A stretch of DNA of 64,000 nt from Clostridia bacterium (GCA_017456905.1 JAFTIL010000010.1:1-64000); one strand, 5' to 3'; numbered from the stretch's first letter, positions 46,786 to 55,982 are shown. Made by a program: numbers and translations. The notes: a model not told the origin generated them from the letters alone.

Positions 46786-46920
46786 ATGCTCAGAACTTAC
46801 CAGCCTAAGAAGAGACAGAGAAAGAAGGAGCACGGCTTCAGAAAGAGAATGAGAACTGCTGACGGCAGAAACGTTCTCAAGAGAAGACGCGCTAAGGGCA
46901 GAAAGAGACTGACCTATTGA
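46786..46920 (+). CDS. rpmH: Ribosomal protein L34
   Basis: 44 residues, AAGGAGGTG before the [23 protein letters not shown] is the standard start and the Arg/Lys-rich body with [20 protein letters not shown] is the standard end. It is the smallest gene of the window. As elsewhere it precedes rnpA. Confidence 0.98.
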   Translation: MLRTYQPKKRQRKKEHGFRKRMRTADGRNVLKRRRAKGRKRLTY

Positions 46921-47103
46921 TCAGTGGAATAAGTGTGCGCCCGTGCGCCTACCTGTTCCCCTCATACGGCAGAACCTTGAAGCTGATTTCAACGCTGTTT
47001 TGTCATAGAAAAACCGCCGATGACTGATAGAACAAGAATTTTCGCTGTGTCTGTCTTTCCTCGGGGTTTTTTCTTGCCATGATTTTTTAAGTTTTTAAAG
47101 ATT

Positions 47104-47159
47104 GTTAAGAAACTTTTCTCAAAAAGTTTCTTAACCGGAGTTTGAGGCAGAGCCTCAAA
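47104..47159 (+). repeat. Module A hairpin followed by a second hairpin before rnpA
   Basis: Module A at 47104-47135 (GTTAAGAAACTTTT/AAAAGTTTCTTAAC around CTCA) and a perfect TTTGAGGC/GCCTCAAA (47141-47159) whose right arm runs into AAAAGGAA, the rnpA ribosome site. The gap 46921-47169 has no other feature. Confidence 0.75.
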
Positions 47160-47169
47160 AGGAAAAATT

Positions 47170-47598
47170 ATGAAGGACATTGCCATCAAGGAAAATCATT
47201 TGTATCAAAAGACTTTCCGCCGCGGCCAGAGATGGTCGGGGCGTCTTGTGACGGTCTGTGTCCTAAAGGATCTTCACGCCAAACGGCTGAAGAAGGAAAA
47301 CCCACAGAAGCAATATCTCAATCGGATCGGTCTGTCGGTTCCCAAGCGGGAAGGTGGCGCCGTGGAAAGAAACCGTGTCAAACGGATCCTGAGAGCAGGT
47401 CTTGCCGAGGTGAGAGCCAAGCAACCGCTGAAGACGGGGTATCTCATTGTCATTTCTACCCGCCCGGGGATCGAAAAGGTGAAGAGCACCGCCGTTGCGT
47501 CGGAGCTTCGGTATATCTTTAAAAAACTGGATATGTTCGCCCTCCCTTCGGACACATCCAACCGCCAAGAAGGGAAAAAACAAACAAAAACGCCATGA
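47170..47598 (+). CDS. rnpA: Ribonuclease P protein component
   Basis: 142 residues. Binds the RNase P RNA and tRNA precursor 5' leaders. Family features: an N-terminal [18 protein letters not shown] and the RNR motif [14 protein letters not shown] at about residue 72-85. A Gly/Lys tail of some 20 residues is beyond the usual end. AAAAGGAA precedes the start. The ATG of yidD overlaps its stop. Confidence 0.95.
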   Translation: MKDIAIKENHLYQKTFRRGQRWSGRLVTVCVLKDLHAKRLKKENPQKQYLNRIGLSVPKREGGAVERNRVKRILRAGLAEVRAKQPLKTGYLIVISTRPGIEKVKSTAVASELRYIFKKLDMFALPSDTSNRQEGKKQTKTP

Positions 47599-47978
47599 AA
47601 CGGGCATTTATGGCACTCATCCGCTTCTATCGAAAGCGGATATCACCCATGAAGCCTCCCTGCTGTCGCTTCACCCCCTCCTGTTCGGCCTATGCGCTAG
47701 AAGCATTTGAAAAACGAGGGTGCATGGCGGGGTTTGTGCTGATGATCTGGAGGATCCTGCGCTGCAGTCCTCTCTCCCCCGCGGGCTACGATCCCGTACC
47801 TGACGAGGGCTTCCGTACCATGCCTATGCGCTGGAGTAAATTCCGTAAGTCTCAGACCGAGCATCCCTTGATCCCTTTGGAGGAGCGGGACGGCGAGACG
47901 GAGGAAAACACCCGGTTCGATCTCGACGCAGAAGCAAATACGGAAACTGAATTGACAGACGAGTCGGAGAAGCCGTAA
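47595..47978 (+). CDS. yidD: Membrane protein insertion efficiency factor YidD
   Basis: 127 residues; the usual length is about 75-85. The core has the YidD signature [29 protein letters not shown] (given in part: [17 protein letters not shown]) and [18 protein letters not shown]. The 45-residue C-terminal extension is acidic ([23 protein letters not shown]). ATGA overlap with rnpA implies coupled translation. It assists YidC/Sec insertion. Confidence 0.93.
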   Translation: MKRAFMALIRFYRKRISPMKPPCCRFTPSCSAYALEAFEKRGCMAGFVLMIWRILRCSPLSPAGYDPVPDEGFRTMPMRWSKFRKSQTEHPLIPLEERDGETEENTRFDLDAEANTETELTDESEKP

Positions 47979-48072
47979 GGTCAAAAACCGACAACACAGC
48001 GGCCAAAGTATATCGAGGAGCCGCAAACACCGTCTCTCAGACGGAAAACAAAAGAATGGATCGGTATTGAAA

Positions 48073-49821
48073 ATGAAGCATATCATCCCCAACTTTCGCA
48101 ATTCCCGTGTCTCGGCCATTGCTATGAGATTGCTCATGGCGCTTTTGGTGCTGACGGTTCTGGGTAGCGTGCTGACGGCCTGCGGCAGTAAGAACACCGT
48201 AGCAGCCCTCAAGGCACAGACCATCACCGTGGTCGAAGGCGAAAATGCCTTGACCAGCGATCAGATCAACACCCTGGCCACAGACATCGCATCCAACAAA
48301 AACAGCCACACCATCAGAGAATACCTGGTGGCCGCTTCCCGCGGTTATGATATGACCGTAGAGGGCTTTGATGACAATAACCTGCCCGCCGCTAACCTTC
48401 AGAAGGTGGGTGAGTACGGTTACAACGTGATCAAGTATGCTACTTTCGAGGTCAAGGACGCTTGGAAGTATGAAAAAATGAATGCATACGACGTGGAGGA
48501 CCTGGTCAACTGCTTTAAGACCAGCGTGACCACCGATGCAAAAATGGATCCCTTGACTACGGTACAGCACTGGGTGGCTCTGGGCTTTGAGTGGCTCATC
48601 AATGTCCCCGGCTTCGGTAGCTTTATGTTGGGCACCGTGTACTTTGCCATCGTGGTGGAGATCCTCATGCTCCCCTTGGGTATCTATCAGCAGAAGAACT
48701 CCCGCAAGCAGGCCTTGCTCCGCCCCAAGGAAATGGCCATTCGTAAGAAGTACGCAGGCAGAAACGACCAGGCGACCCAGCAGAAGGTCTCTCAGGAGGT
48801 TGCCGAGATGTACCAGAAGGAGGGCTTCAGCCCCATGGCGGGTTGTCTCCCCTTGTTGCTTACCTTCCCCTTCATTATTGCGCTTTACAACATCGTTATC
48901 AACCCCCTCAAGTATATGATGGGTGCCTCCGATGAGCTGATCTCCGCGTTGATCTCCTTTTCCAAGGCTTCCAAGGCCGCAGGCGGCCTGGGCCTGGATC
49001 TTTCTACCCAATCGGGTACCATTGAGATCCTTTCTCTGATCCGTGACGGCGGTCTGGAGCAAACGATCATTGAGGGTCTGCCCAATTTCGCCTATCTTGC
49101 CAACGGTCAGTCCTGCGCGGATGCTCTCAATCCTCTCCTGAGCCGTATCCCCGACTTTACACTATTCGGTATCAACTTCGGTCTGAACCCCGGTTGGAAA
49201 AATCCCTGGCTCCTGTTCATCCCCGTGGTGACCTTCGCGCTGTACTATTTCAGCACCAAGCTCAACCGCAAGCTCACCTTCCAGCCCACCGCCAACGATC
49301 CCCAGAACGGCTGCTCTAACACTACCATGAACATCATGATGCCTGCCATGAGTGCCATCTTTACCATGGCCGTACCCGGTGCCGTCGGTCTCTACTGGGG
49401 TATCAAGAGCGTGTTCGGTATGGTCAAGCAGGTGATCATTTCCAAGGTCATGCCCCTGCCTCAGTTCACCGAGGCCGATTTCAAGGCCGCTGAAAAAGAG
49501 CTGGCCGCCAAGGAAAAGAACCGTCCCGTCAAGAAGAGCGGTACCAAGAATCCTAACATTCGTTCTCTCCACCACATCGACGATGAGGACGACCTGGAGC
49601 CCCTGCCTCAGGTCAAGAAGAAGGGCGATTACGTGGAGGATGACGAGCCCGTCAAGGAAGAAGCGCAGGGCGCTTACCTGGGTGAAGCTACCCTCAAGGA
49701 CGACCAACCTGCACGTCAGCCTAAGGAAAAGAAAAAGAAGAAGAAGTCCGCCGAGGACGAGCTCGTCGATGCCGCCGAAGAATACGTGGCAAATGAAAAC
49801 GACGAAAATCATAACGGTTGA
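48073..49821 (+). CDS. yidC: Membrane protein insertase YidC (SpoIIIJ/OxaA type), extended
   Basis: 582 residues from ATG 48073 (TTG 48067 is an alternative); no strong ribosome site. Gram-positive YidC is normally 250-290 residues. Here a signal with lipobox LTAC (Cys 37) leads into a long extracellular section (about 38-165), then the five-helix OxaA core beginning FMLGTVYFAIVVEILMLPLG, with the KEMAIRKKYAG hairpin, PLLLTFPFIIALYN and PAVGLYWGIKSV. An insert of about 65 residues with RDGGLEQTIIEGLPNF lies between helices two and three. The C-terminal 110 residues are Lys/Glu-rich and end with KKKKKK. It inserts proteins with Jag and YidD. Confidence 0.9.
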   Translation: MKHIIPNFRNSRVSAIAMRLLMALLVLTVLGSVLTACGSKNTVAALKAQTITVVEGENALTSDQINTLATDIASNKNSHTIREYLVAASRGYDMTVEGFDDNNLPAANLQKVGEYGYNVIKYATFEVKDAWKYEKMNAYDVEDLVNCFKTSVTTDAKMDPLTTVQHWVALGFEWLINVPGFGSFMLGTVYFAIVVEILMLPLGIYQQKNSRKQALLRPKEMAIRKKYAGRNDQATQQKVSQEVAEMYQKEGFSPMAGCLPLLLTFPFIIALYNIVINPLKYMMGASDELISALISFSKASKAAGGLGLDLSTQSGTIEILSLIRDGGLEQTIIEGLPNFAYLANGQSCADALNPLLSRIPDFTLFGINFGLNPGWKNPWLLFIPVVTFALYYFSTKLNRKLTFQPTANDPQNGCSNTTMNIMMPAMSAIFTMAVPGAVGLYWGIKSVFGMVKQVIISKVMPLPQFTEADFKAAEKELAAKEKNRPVKKSGTKNPNIRSLHHIDDEDDLEPLPQVKKKGDYVEDDEPVKEEAQGAYLGEATLKDDQPARQPKEKKKKKKSAEDELVDAAEEYVANENDENHNG

Positions 49822-49854
49822 TCAACCGATATAACAATTAAAGGATATAGCAAT

Positions 49855-51027
49855 ATGAAAAAAGAAATTGAGATCAGCGCCAAGACAAAGGAAGAGGCCA
49901 TTGCCAAGGCTGTTGAAGAGCTGGGCGCACCCAGCGAGTCTGCGCTGTTTATTACCGTTATCAACGAGGGCCGCAAGGGCTTTCTGGGCTTCGGCTCGGT
50001 AGATGCCACCATCAAGGCCGTATATCAGATCCCCGATGCTCCCGCCGAGAAGAAGGAGCGCCGCGATCATTCTGACCGCCGCGACCGCCGCGATCGTAAT
50101 AACCGCCGCGGAGACCGCCGTGACCATGCGCCCCGTAACACCGAGGCTGTGGCTTCCGAAAACACCGAGACTGCCGAGCATCTGCCCGGCGAGCTTCCCG
50201 TGCGTCAGCCCAAAAAGAAAAATCAGAACCCTCCCAAGGCTCGTAAGACCTACGAGAATGTGGATCCCGCTACTGTCAAGGACAGTGAGCGTATGGCTTA
50301 TGAGTTTATCACCAATTTGGTAGCCAATATGGGTCTGCAGGATGTGGCCATTGCCATGCACCCCGGTGACAACGACGATATGGTCATTACTGTGGACGGT
50401 GAGGCCGCAGGCGTGCTGATCGGCCATCACGGCGACACCTTGGATGCCCTCCAGTATCTCGCAAATCTCGCCGCCAATAAGAAGGAAGAGGGCGAGAAGC
50501 GCGAGTATGCCCGCATCACCGTGGATGTGGAATCCTATCGCGCTAAGCGCGAGGATGCCCTCCGTGCCCTGGCTCGTAAGAAGGCCGGCCAGGTGCTCAA
50601 GTATAAGAAGAGCATCATGCTGGAGCCCATGAACCCCTACGAGCGCCGTATCATCCACTCCGAGATCCAGCACATGGACGGCGTGACCACCAACTCTATC
50701 GGTACTGATAACAACCGCCGTATCGTCATTTTCCTTGAGGATGAGGGTATGCCCGAGACTGAGGCCGTTAAGGCCGCAGGCGGCACCGGCGAGAAGTCGG
50801 GCCGTTCCCGCAACCGCCGCCGCCGTAAGAGCAGCGGCACTATGGTGGACCCCCTGGCAGGCTCTGGCCGTGTCATGCCTACCACCTCTACCTTCGATGA
50901 GGACGACGTGAAGGATCCCTTTGACATCGACTTGTCCGCCGCCACCTATTCCGAGGAGGACGAGGAGGTCGTGGCTGAGCCCGTCAAGGACGATCTGTTC
51001 TCGGTGCCCGATCTGTCTGAGGAATAA
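49855..51027 (+). CDS. jag: RNA-binding protein Jag (KhpB), extended
   Basis: 390 residues, AAAGGATAT before the ATG. Jag-N domain (about 1-55, EIEISAKTKEEAIAKAVEEL and GRKGFLGFGS), an Arg/Asp-rich disordered linker (about 60-105, with repeats of DRRDRRDRNNRRGDRRDH), KH-II domain with VLIGHHGDTLDALQYL at about 185-200, R3H with EPMNPYERRIIHSEIQH at about 256-272, then an acidic tail. Jag binds RNA and is tied to YidC in sporulating Firmicutes and to cell shape in streptococci. Linker and tail roughly double the usual size. Confidence 0.93.
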   Translation: MKKEIEISAKTKEEAIAKAVEELGAPSESALFITVINEGRKGFLGFGSVDATIKAVYQIPDAPAEKKERRDHSDRRDRRDRNNRRGDRRDHAPRNTEAVASENTETAEHLPGELPVRQPKKKNQNPPKARKTYENVDPATVKDSERMAYEFITNLVANMGLQDVAIAMHPGDNDDMVITVDGEAAGVLIGHHGDTLDALQYLANLAANKKEEGEKREYARITVDVESYRAKREDALRALARKKAGQVLKYKKSIMLEPMNPYERRIIHSEIQHMDGVTTNSIGTDNNRRIVIFLEDEGMPETEAVKAAGGTGEKSGRSRNRRRRKSSGTMVDPLAGSGRVMPTTSTFDEDDVKDPFDIDLSAATYSEEDEEVVAEPVKDDLFSVPDLSEE

Positions 51028-51059
51028 GAAACACATCGGATAGAAGCGATTTCCGTCCG

Positions 51060-51130
51060 ACTTAATGGGCGGCTTGGGGATCATATCCCCAAGCACGCCA
51101 TCTTTTCGGCGGAAGTCGAGTCGTTTTTTA
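51060..51130 (+). terminator. Structured 3' end of the rpmH-jag operon
   Basis: A nested fold: inner hairpin GCTTGGGG/CCCCAAGC around a 6-base loop, an intermediate CGACTT/AAGTCG pair and a terminal run of six Ts (51124-51130). It reads as a multi-part terminator. Confidence 0.6.
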
Positions 51131-51180
51131 AAGGTTATCCCTAAAATACGGACCGGCTTCCGCTTTACGAGAAAAAGTTG

Positions 51181-51209
51181 TTGACAAGACAACTTTTGTG
51201 TGATATAAT
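51181..51209 (+). promoter_or_regulatory. mnmE promoter
   Basis: Perfect consensus: TTGACA (51181-51186), 17 bases, TATAAT (51204-51209), 25 bases before the start codon, so mnmE is separately transcribed. Confidence 0.93.
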
Positions 51210-51234
51210 AGATCTGTATCCGTTGAAAGGACGT

Positions 51235-52653
51235 ATGAAATTGACCTATTTTGATACCATTGCCGCTGTCAGTTCTCCCTTCGGCAAGGGCGGAGTAGCT
51301 GTGATCCGCCTGTCGGGGTCTGAGGCTTTGACGGTGATAGACAGGCTGTTCCGTCCAAAATTCAAAAAATATCAACGACTGGCGGATGCCACACCCCGCA
51401 TGATGGTCTATGGAGAGATTATCTCGCCCGAGGACCCGGAGCGTGTGCTTGACGACGTGCTTTGCGTTTATTTTCCCGCGCCAAGCTCTTTCACGGGAGA
51501 GGACGTTGTGGAGATCTCCTGCCACGGCGGCGTTTTGGTGACCCAAAGCGTGTTGTCTGCCTGCCTTACGGCAGGTGCCAGAGCCGCCGAAGCGGGGGAG
51601 TATACCCGCCGCGCTTATATCAACGGCAAAATGAGTCTCCCCGAGGCCGAGGCATTGGGCAACCTGCTGGAAGCAGGGAATGATGAGCAGCTTCGCCTGG
51701 CTCGCACGGGCATGAAGGGCCGTCTCGCGCGAGAAATGGAGGATATCTACGGCCGTTTGGTCACCATTCTTGCCAATCTGGAGGTGGGGATGGACTTTCC
51801 CGAAGAGGATCTCACCGAGATTCCCGCGGAGGAAATGATCCGCCTTCTGTCGGATATCCGTGCCGAGCTGAAGAGGCTGAAGGCTACCTACCGCACGGGC
51901 CACGCCATTGCTGAGGGAATTCCCACCGTGATCGTGGGACGCCCCAATGTGGGTAAATCGGCGCTGTATAACGCCCTGGTGGGTCGTGATGCCGCCATTG
52001 TGACCGACATCGCAGGTACCACGCGGGACGTGCTTTCCGAAACGGTATCTCTGGGCCGTGTGACCCTTCGCTTGTCGGATACCGCAGGTCTGCGGGACAC
52101 GGATGATCCTGTAGAGCAGATCGGTGTTAGCCGCGCTAAGGGAGTGCTGGAGGAGGCCGAGCTGGTGCTTGCCCTCTTTGACGGATCCACACCGCCCACC
52201 GATGAGGACCTGGCCTTGCTTCATACGCTGAAGGCGCAGGCAGAGGATGGCAAAAAAGTCCTCTATCTTCTGACCAAAAATGACCTGTGGGAAAGTGATA
52301 ACATCCCATTTTTAACCCCCGAGACCCCCTCTGGTCTTGACTTTATATCTCTCTCCGCCCAAAGCGGACTGGGTATGGAAGTATTGACCGCCATGGTGGA
52401 GGAAGCTTTCATTGACGGCGATCTTGATACGGGTGCTTCGGCCATCGTGTTCAGCGCCCGTCAGTTTGCGGCTCTTTCGGGATGTATAACCGCCTTAGAC
52501 AGAGCCGTGGATGCCCTTGAAATGCTGTTGCCCTACGATCTGTGCGCCGAAGACCTGCGCGATGTGTTGACCTCCCTTGGCGAGCTTTCGGGTCACAGTG
52601 TCAGAGAAGAAGTTATTTCCGAAATATTTCACAAATTTTGTGTGGGTAAATAA
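51235..52653 (+). CDS. mnmE: tRNA modification GTPase MnmE
   Basis: 472 residues from ATG 51235 after AAAGGACG; the longer frame overlaps the promoter. N-terminal formyl-THF-binding domain with IAAVSSPFGKGGVAVIRLSG (in part), G-domain motifs GRPNVGKS (G1), DIAGTTRD (G2), DTAGLR (G3) and TKND (G4), and the universal terminal FCVGK (variant of FCIGK) whose Cys takes part in catalysis. It partners MnmG for wobble-U modification, but mnmG is 27 kb away. Confidence 0.97.
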   Translation: MKLTYFDTIAAVSSPFGKGGVAVIRLSGSEALTVIDRLFRPKFKKYQRLADATPRMMVYGEIISPEDPERVLDDVLCVYFPAPSSFTGEDVVEISCHGGVLVTQSVLSACLTAGARAAEAGEYTRRAYINGKMSLPEAEALGNLLEAGNDEQLRLARTGMKGRLAREMEDIYGRLVTILANLEVGMDFPEEDLTEIPAEEMIRLLSDIRAELKRLKATYRTGHAIAEGIPTVIVGRPNVGKSALYNALVGRDAAIVTDIAGTTRDVLSETVSLGRVTLRLSDTAGLRDTDDPVEQIGVSRAKGVLEEAELVLALFDGSTPPTDEDLALLHTLKAQAEDGKKVLYLLTKNDLWESDNIPFLTPETPSGLDFISLSAQSGLGMEVLTAMVEEAFIDGDLDTGASAIVFSARQFAALSGCITALDRAVDALEMLLPYDLCAEDLRDVLTSLGELSGHSVREEVISEIFHKFCVGK

Positions 52654-52674
52654 GCCCACGAAAGGAGTATGAAA

Positions 52675-54417
52675 ATGGAAAACAAGCATAAGCCCAACAA
52701 TCTCCCCCGCAGGGAGTGTGTTCTGCCTCACATCTGGGATGTCACCGACCTTCTGAAGGTAGTACAAAATCATGGAGATAGAACCCTTTTCCGCTATTTT
52801 GAAGGCAAAGAGCTGCTCTCTATGACTTACGTTGCGTTTGAAAAGAAAGTATACGAGATGGCTGCTGCCTTCAAGGCTATGAACCTGGAAGGTGAAAAGA
52901 TCGTCATCATCGGTGATACGTCTCCCCAGTGGGTCTGTGCCTATCTGGCCTCTTTGGCTTCGGGTTGTGTTGCCGTACCCATGGACAAGGAGTTGGATAT
53001 TGAAGAGATCCGCAAGTTTTTTGGCATTGTGAATGCTAAGGCTGTGGTCTACAGCAAGGGCTTCAACGAGAAGTTCATCAAGTCCATTGAAGCAAACGAC
53101 ACCTCCATCCAGTATTTCATTCCCATAAATCCCGCCTACAACAGCGATTTTGACCACAAAGTCATCACCTACGAGGAGGTACTGGCTTGCGGTCGCGAGC
53201 GCATTGAGCGCGAGGGCTATGATTATCCCATCCTGCACAACCGTGAGACCCTGGCTGAGATGCTGTTCACCTCGGGTACTACGGGTACCTCCAAGTGCGT
53301 CATGCTCTGTCAGAAGAATATTTTCGCCGCAGTCAACTCGGCTGTTGAGACGGTTTGCTTCTATCCCGATGACGTACTGGTATCGGTTTTGCCTGTGCAT
53401 CACACCTATGAGCTTATGTGTCTTATGGCTGCTATGGTATACGGTATGGAGATCTGTATCAACGATTCTCTGCGTCATGTCATGAGAAACTTCAAGCTGT
53501 TCAAGCCCACGGGTCTTGTTTTGGTACCGCTGTTTATCAATACCATGTATAAGGCAATTTGGTCTGAGGCTGAAAAGTCCGGGCGGAGTAAAGCTCTCAA
53601 GACGGGCTTGGCTTTGTCCAAAACACTTATGTCGGTTGGTATCGACAAGCGCCGCTCCATTTTCAAAGCTGTACACGAGGCATTCGGCGGCAGACTTGAG
53701 CGCATCATCTGCGGCGGTGCCAAGCTGAACCCCGATCTCATTGCCGCCTTTGAGGATTTCGGCATTTGTATCTGCGAGGGCTTTGGTATTACCGAATGCT
53801 CTCCTCTGGTCAGCGTGGACAGATACTATAATCGCAAGTGGGGCTCCGTAGGCCCTGCTGTTCCTGCTTGCAGCATCCGTATTTCCGAGGAATTTTCTGA
53901 CGGCACTCTCAATGACAAGGGCTTCCGCGAGGGCGAGCTTCAGGTCAAGGGTGACAACGTCATGCTGGGCTACTACAACAACGACGAGGCCAACGAGGCT
54001 TCCTTCACCAAGGACGGCTGGTATCGCACGGGTGACGTGGGTTACATGGACGAGGAAGGCTACGTGTTCATCACCGGCCGTTGCAAGTCCGTCATCGTTC
54101 TGGAGAACGGTAAGAACGTGTTCCCCGAGGAGATCGAGGAATACTTGACCCAGATCGATACCATCGCCGAGGTAGTGGTGGTTGGCCGTAAGGCAAAGGA
54201 CAGCGACGAGGTCATCCTTACCGCCCTTGTCTATCCCAACGTGGATAAGTTCCCCACGGGTGCCACCAAGGACCTGATCCAGGAGTCCATCCGCAACTCC
54301 ATCAACCAGACCAACCGCCGCCTGCCTACCTTTAAGCAGATTAAGGCCGTTGAGCTCCGTGACACTGAGTTCGAAAAGACCCCCACCAGAAAGATCAAGA
54401 GATTTTTGGTGAAGTGA
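52675..54417 (+). CDS. AMP-dependent synthetase/ligase, probably long-chain acyl-CoA ligase
   Basis: 580 residues. AAAGGAG suits ATG 52675; the ATG at 52669 is too close. ANL-superfamily motifs: A3 P-loop FTSGTTGTSKCV, A5 GFGITECSPLVS, A7 YRTGDVGYM and A8 GRCKSVIVLENGKNVFPEEIEEYL (in part). C-terminal Lys of the adenylation step is in KTPTRKIKRF. It activates a carboxylic acid with ATP and joins it to CoA; a free fatty acid is the usual guess. It follows mnmE by 21 bases. Confidence 0.88.
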   Translation: MENKHKPNNLPRRECVLPHIWDVTDLLKVVQNHGDRTLFRYFEGKELLSMTYVAFEKKVYEMAAAFKAMNLEGEKIVIIGDTSPQWVCAYLASLASGCVAVPMDKELDIEEIRKFFGIVNAKAVVYSKGFNEKFIKSIEANDTSIQYFIPINPAYNSDFDHKVITYEEVLACGRERIEREGYDYPILHNRETLAEMLFTSGTTGTSKCVMLCQKNIFAAVNSAVETVCFYPDDVLVSVLPVHHTYELMCLMAAMVYGMEICINDSLRHVMRNFKLFKPTGLVLVPLFINTMYKAIWSEAEKSGRSKALKTGLALSKTLMSVGIDKRRSIFKAVHEAFGGRLERIICGGAKLNPDLIAAFEDFGICICEGFGITECSPLVSVDRYYNRKWGSVGPAVPACSIRISEEFSDGTLNDKGFREGELQVKGDNVMLGYYNNDEANEASFTKDGWYRTGDVGYMDEEGYVFITGRCKSVIVLENGKNVFPEEIEEYLTQIDTIAEVVVVGRKAKDSDEVILTALVYPNVDKFPTGATKDLIQESIRNSINQTNRRLPTFKQIKAVELRDTEFEKTPTRKIKRFLVK

Positions 54418-54419
54418 GG

Positions 54420-54752
54420 AAGAAGCAAGGGCGTTGCCCCTTGGTCTCGCTGCGACTCGGTCACGCCGCGGCTCTGACAGCCTACCGGGCTGTCATTCAG
54501 TACCGCGTTGCCGCTTCGCTGCCCCACCTGAAACCTTCTTGAAAGAAGGTTTCAGGACTTCTAAGAACTTTTAAAAAGAATATGACGGGAAGAGATCATA
54601 CAGTGGAGTGTATTTCTATACCCCCATGGGGCCCCTGCCCTATTTGTATGATCGTTTGTAGGGAGGGGCTTGCTCCTCCCTATAGACTCTCCCTGTGGGA
54701 GAGCTCCCGCCCAGCGAATGCGACGGGCGGGGGACAGGGTCATAATTGCAAG
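54420..54752 (+). repeat. Composite palindromic repeat, copy 6, most complete (modules C, A, B and extra hairpins)
   Basis: In order: CAAGGGCGTTGCCCCTTG, module C 54442-54525, module A 54527-54556 (CCTGAAACCTTCTT/AAGAAGGTTTCAGG), spacer AAGAACTTTTAAAAAGAAT, module B 54595-54652 (ATCATA ... TATGAT, core CCCCCATGGGG), then AGGGAGG/CCTCCCT, CTCTCCC/GGGAGAG and CCCGCCC/GGGCGGG hairpins up to about 54737. It fills the 392-base gap before hemW; no ribosome site for any gene is seen in the gap. Confidence 0.8.
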
Positions 54753-54809
54753 CATAAAGTGTAAGGATCTAAGTGAAATAAGGTATCACCACACAGCGAT
54801 ATTTGTATT

Positions 54810-55982
54810 ATGGAAAAGAAAAAAATCACCCCCAAAAGCTCAACCGAGCCCTTGGGGGTTTACCTACACATACCTTTTTGCAGGAGCAAATGTCCCTACT
54901 GTGACTTTTGCTCTTTTCCTCGTCCCAAGGCGGAGGTAATGACGAATTACGTCACCCGCCTCATCGCGGAGATCCACTTATGGGGCGAAAAGTGCCGCGG
55001 ACGTACCGTGGATACGGTATATTTCGGCGGCGGCACACCCACTTTGCTGTCATCCCCGGATGCGGCGCGGTTGCTGGAGGCCGTTTTTACTCATTTTTCG
55101 GTAAAAAGTGACGCCGAGGTGACCTTGGAGTGCAATCCCGCCACGGTGAGCCGTGAGGTGCTGTCCGTTTGGACAAAGGGTGGAGTCAACCGCATCAGCA
55201 TGGGTGCCCAGAGCGCACACGACATAGAGCTCAAGGCCTTGGGACGGCTCCATTCCTGGGATGACGTGTGCCATACTGTAGAGATGGCACGGCAGGCGGG
55301 GGTGGACAACATCAATCTTGACTTTATGATGGGGATCCCTCATCAGACCCCTGAGAGCCTCATAAAAACCCTTGAGAAAGCCGTGGAGCTGTCCCCCGAG
55401 CATTTGTCCGCCTACTGCCTCATGTTGGAGGAAGGCACGCCTTTTGCCCGCCGTGGAGCGGCGGCGCTGGGCCTTCCCGACGAGGACAGGGTAGCGGATC
55501 TTTACGAGCTGGCCTCGGGTTATATCAAATCCTGCGGCTACGAGCACTACGAGATCAGCAATTACGCCAAGGACGGCAAGCGCTCCCGCCACAACCTGCA
55601 CACTTGGCAGGGCAGGGAGTACGTGGGGCTGGGTGTAGCGGCGCACGGTTATGTGGACGGCGTGCGTTACGGCAACAGCCGCGACTTGGGTAAATTCTTG
55701 ACAGGCGAGGATATCACCGAGAGCCGCACGGAGATCAGCCCCACAGACGCGGCCTTCGAGCGGGTGATGCTGGGGCTCAGACTGTCCGATGGTATTGATC
55801 TATCGGCCTTGACCCGTGATTTTCCCGTGAAGCTCACCTCTGATTTCAGCCTTCGCTGTTTGAAATTTGAAAAGCAAGGGCTTTTGACGTTTCAAGACAA
55901 CCGCATCGCCTTGACGGAAAAGGGATTTCTCGTGAGCAATCATGTCATCGCGGCGCTGACAGATGAGATGGAAATGACATAA
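54810..55982 (+). CDS. hemW: Radical SAM heme chaperone HemW (coproporphyrinogen oxidase-like)
   Basis: 390 residues, with a weak ribosome site at most. The cluster motif CRSKCPYCDFCSF (CX3CX2C) at about residue 30-42 binds the SAM cluster; YFGGGTPTLL follows, then EVTLECNPATVS and DLMMGIPHQTPESL-like DFMMGIPHQTP. HemW transfers heme to acceptors or resembles HemN without the extra cysteine. The C-terminal domain with RHNLHTWQGREYVGLGVAAHGY is typical. Usually the gene follows lepA; here lepA starts 9 kb on. Confidence 0.9.
   Translation: MEKKKITPKSSTEPLGVYLHIPFCRSKCPYCDFCSFPRPKAEVMTNYVTRLIAEIHLWGEKCRGRTVDTVYFGGGTPTLLSSPDAARLLEAVFTHFSVKSDAEVTLECNPATVSREVLSVWTKGGVNRISMGAQSAHDIELKALGRLHSWDDVCHTVEMARQAGVDNINLDFMMGIPHQTPESLIKTLEKAVELSPEHLSAYCLMLEEGTPFARRGAAALGLPDEDRVADLYELASGYIKSCGYEHYEISNYAKDGKRSRHNLHTWQGREYVGLGVAAHGYVDGVRYGNSRDLGKFLTGEDITESRTEISPTDAAFERVMLGLRLSDGIDLSALTRDFPVKLTSDFSLRCLKFEKQGLLTFQDNRIALTEKGFLVSNHVIAALTDEMEMT

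Noticed and set aside
49822..52224. 800-codon frame antisense to jag and mnmE
   Set aside because: Crosses two well-supported genes and a promoter.
54561..54764. Short frames inside composite repeat copy 6
   Set aside because: They are products of repeats; translations recur at other copies because the DNA recurs.
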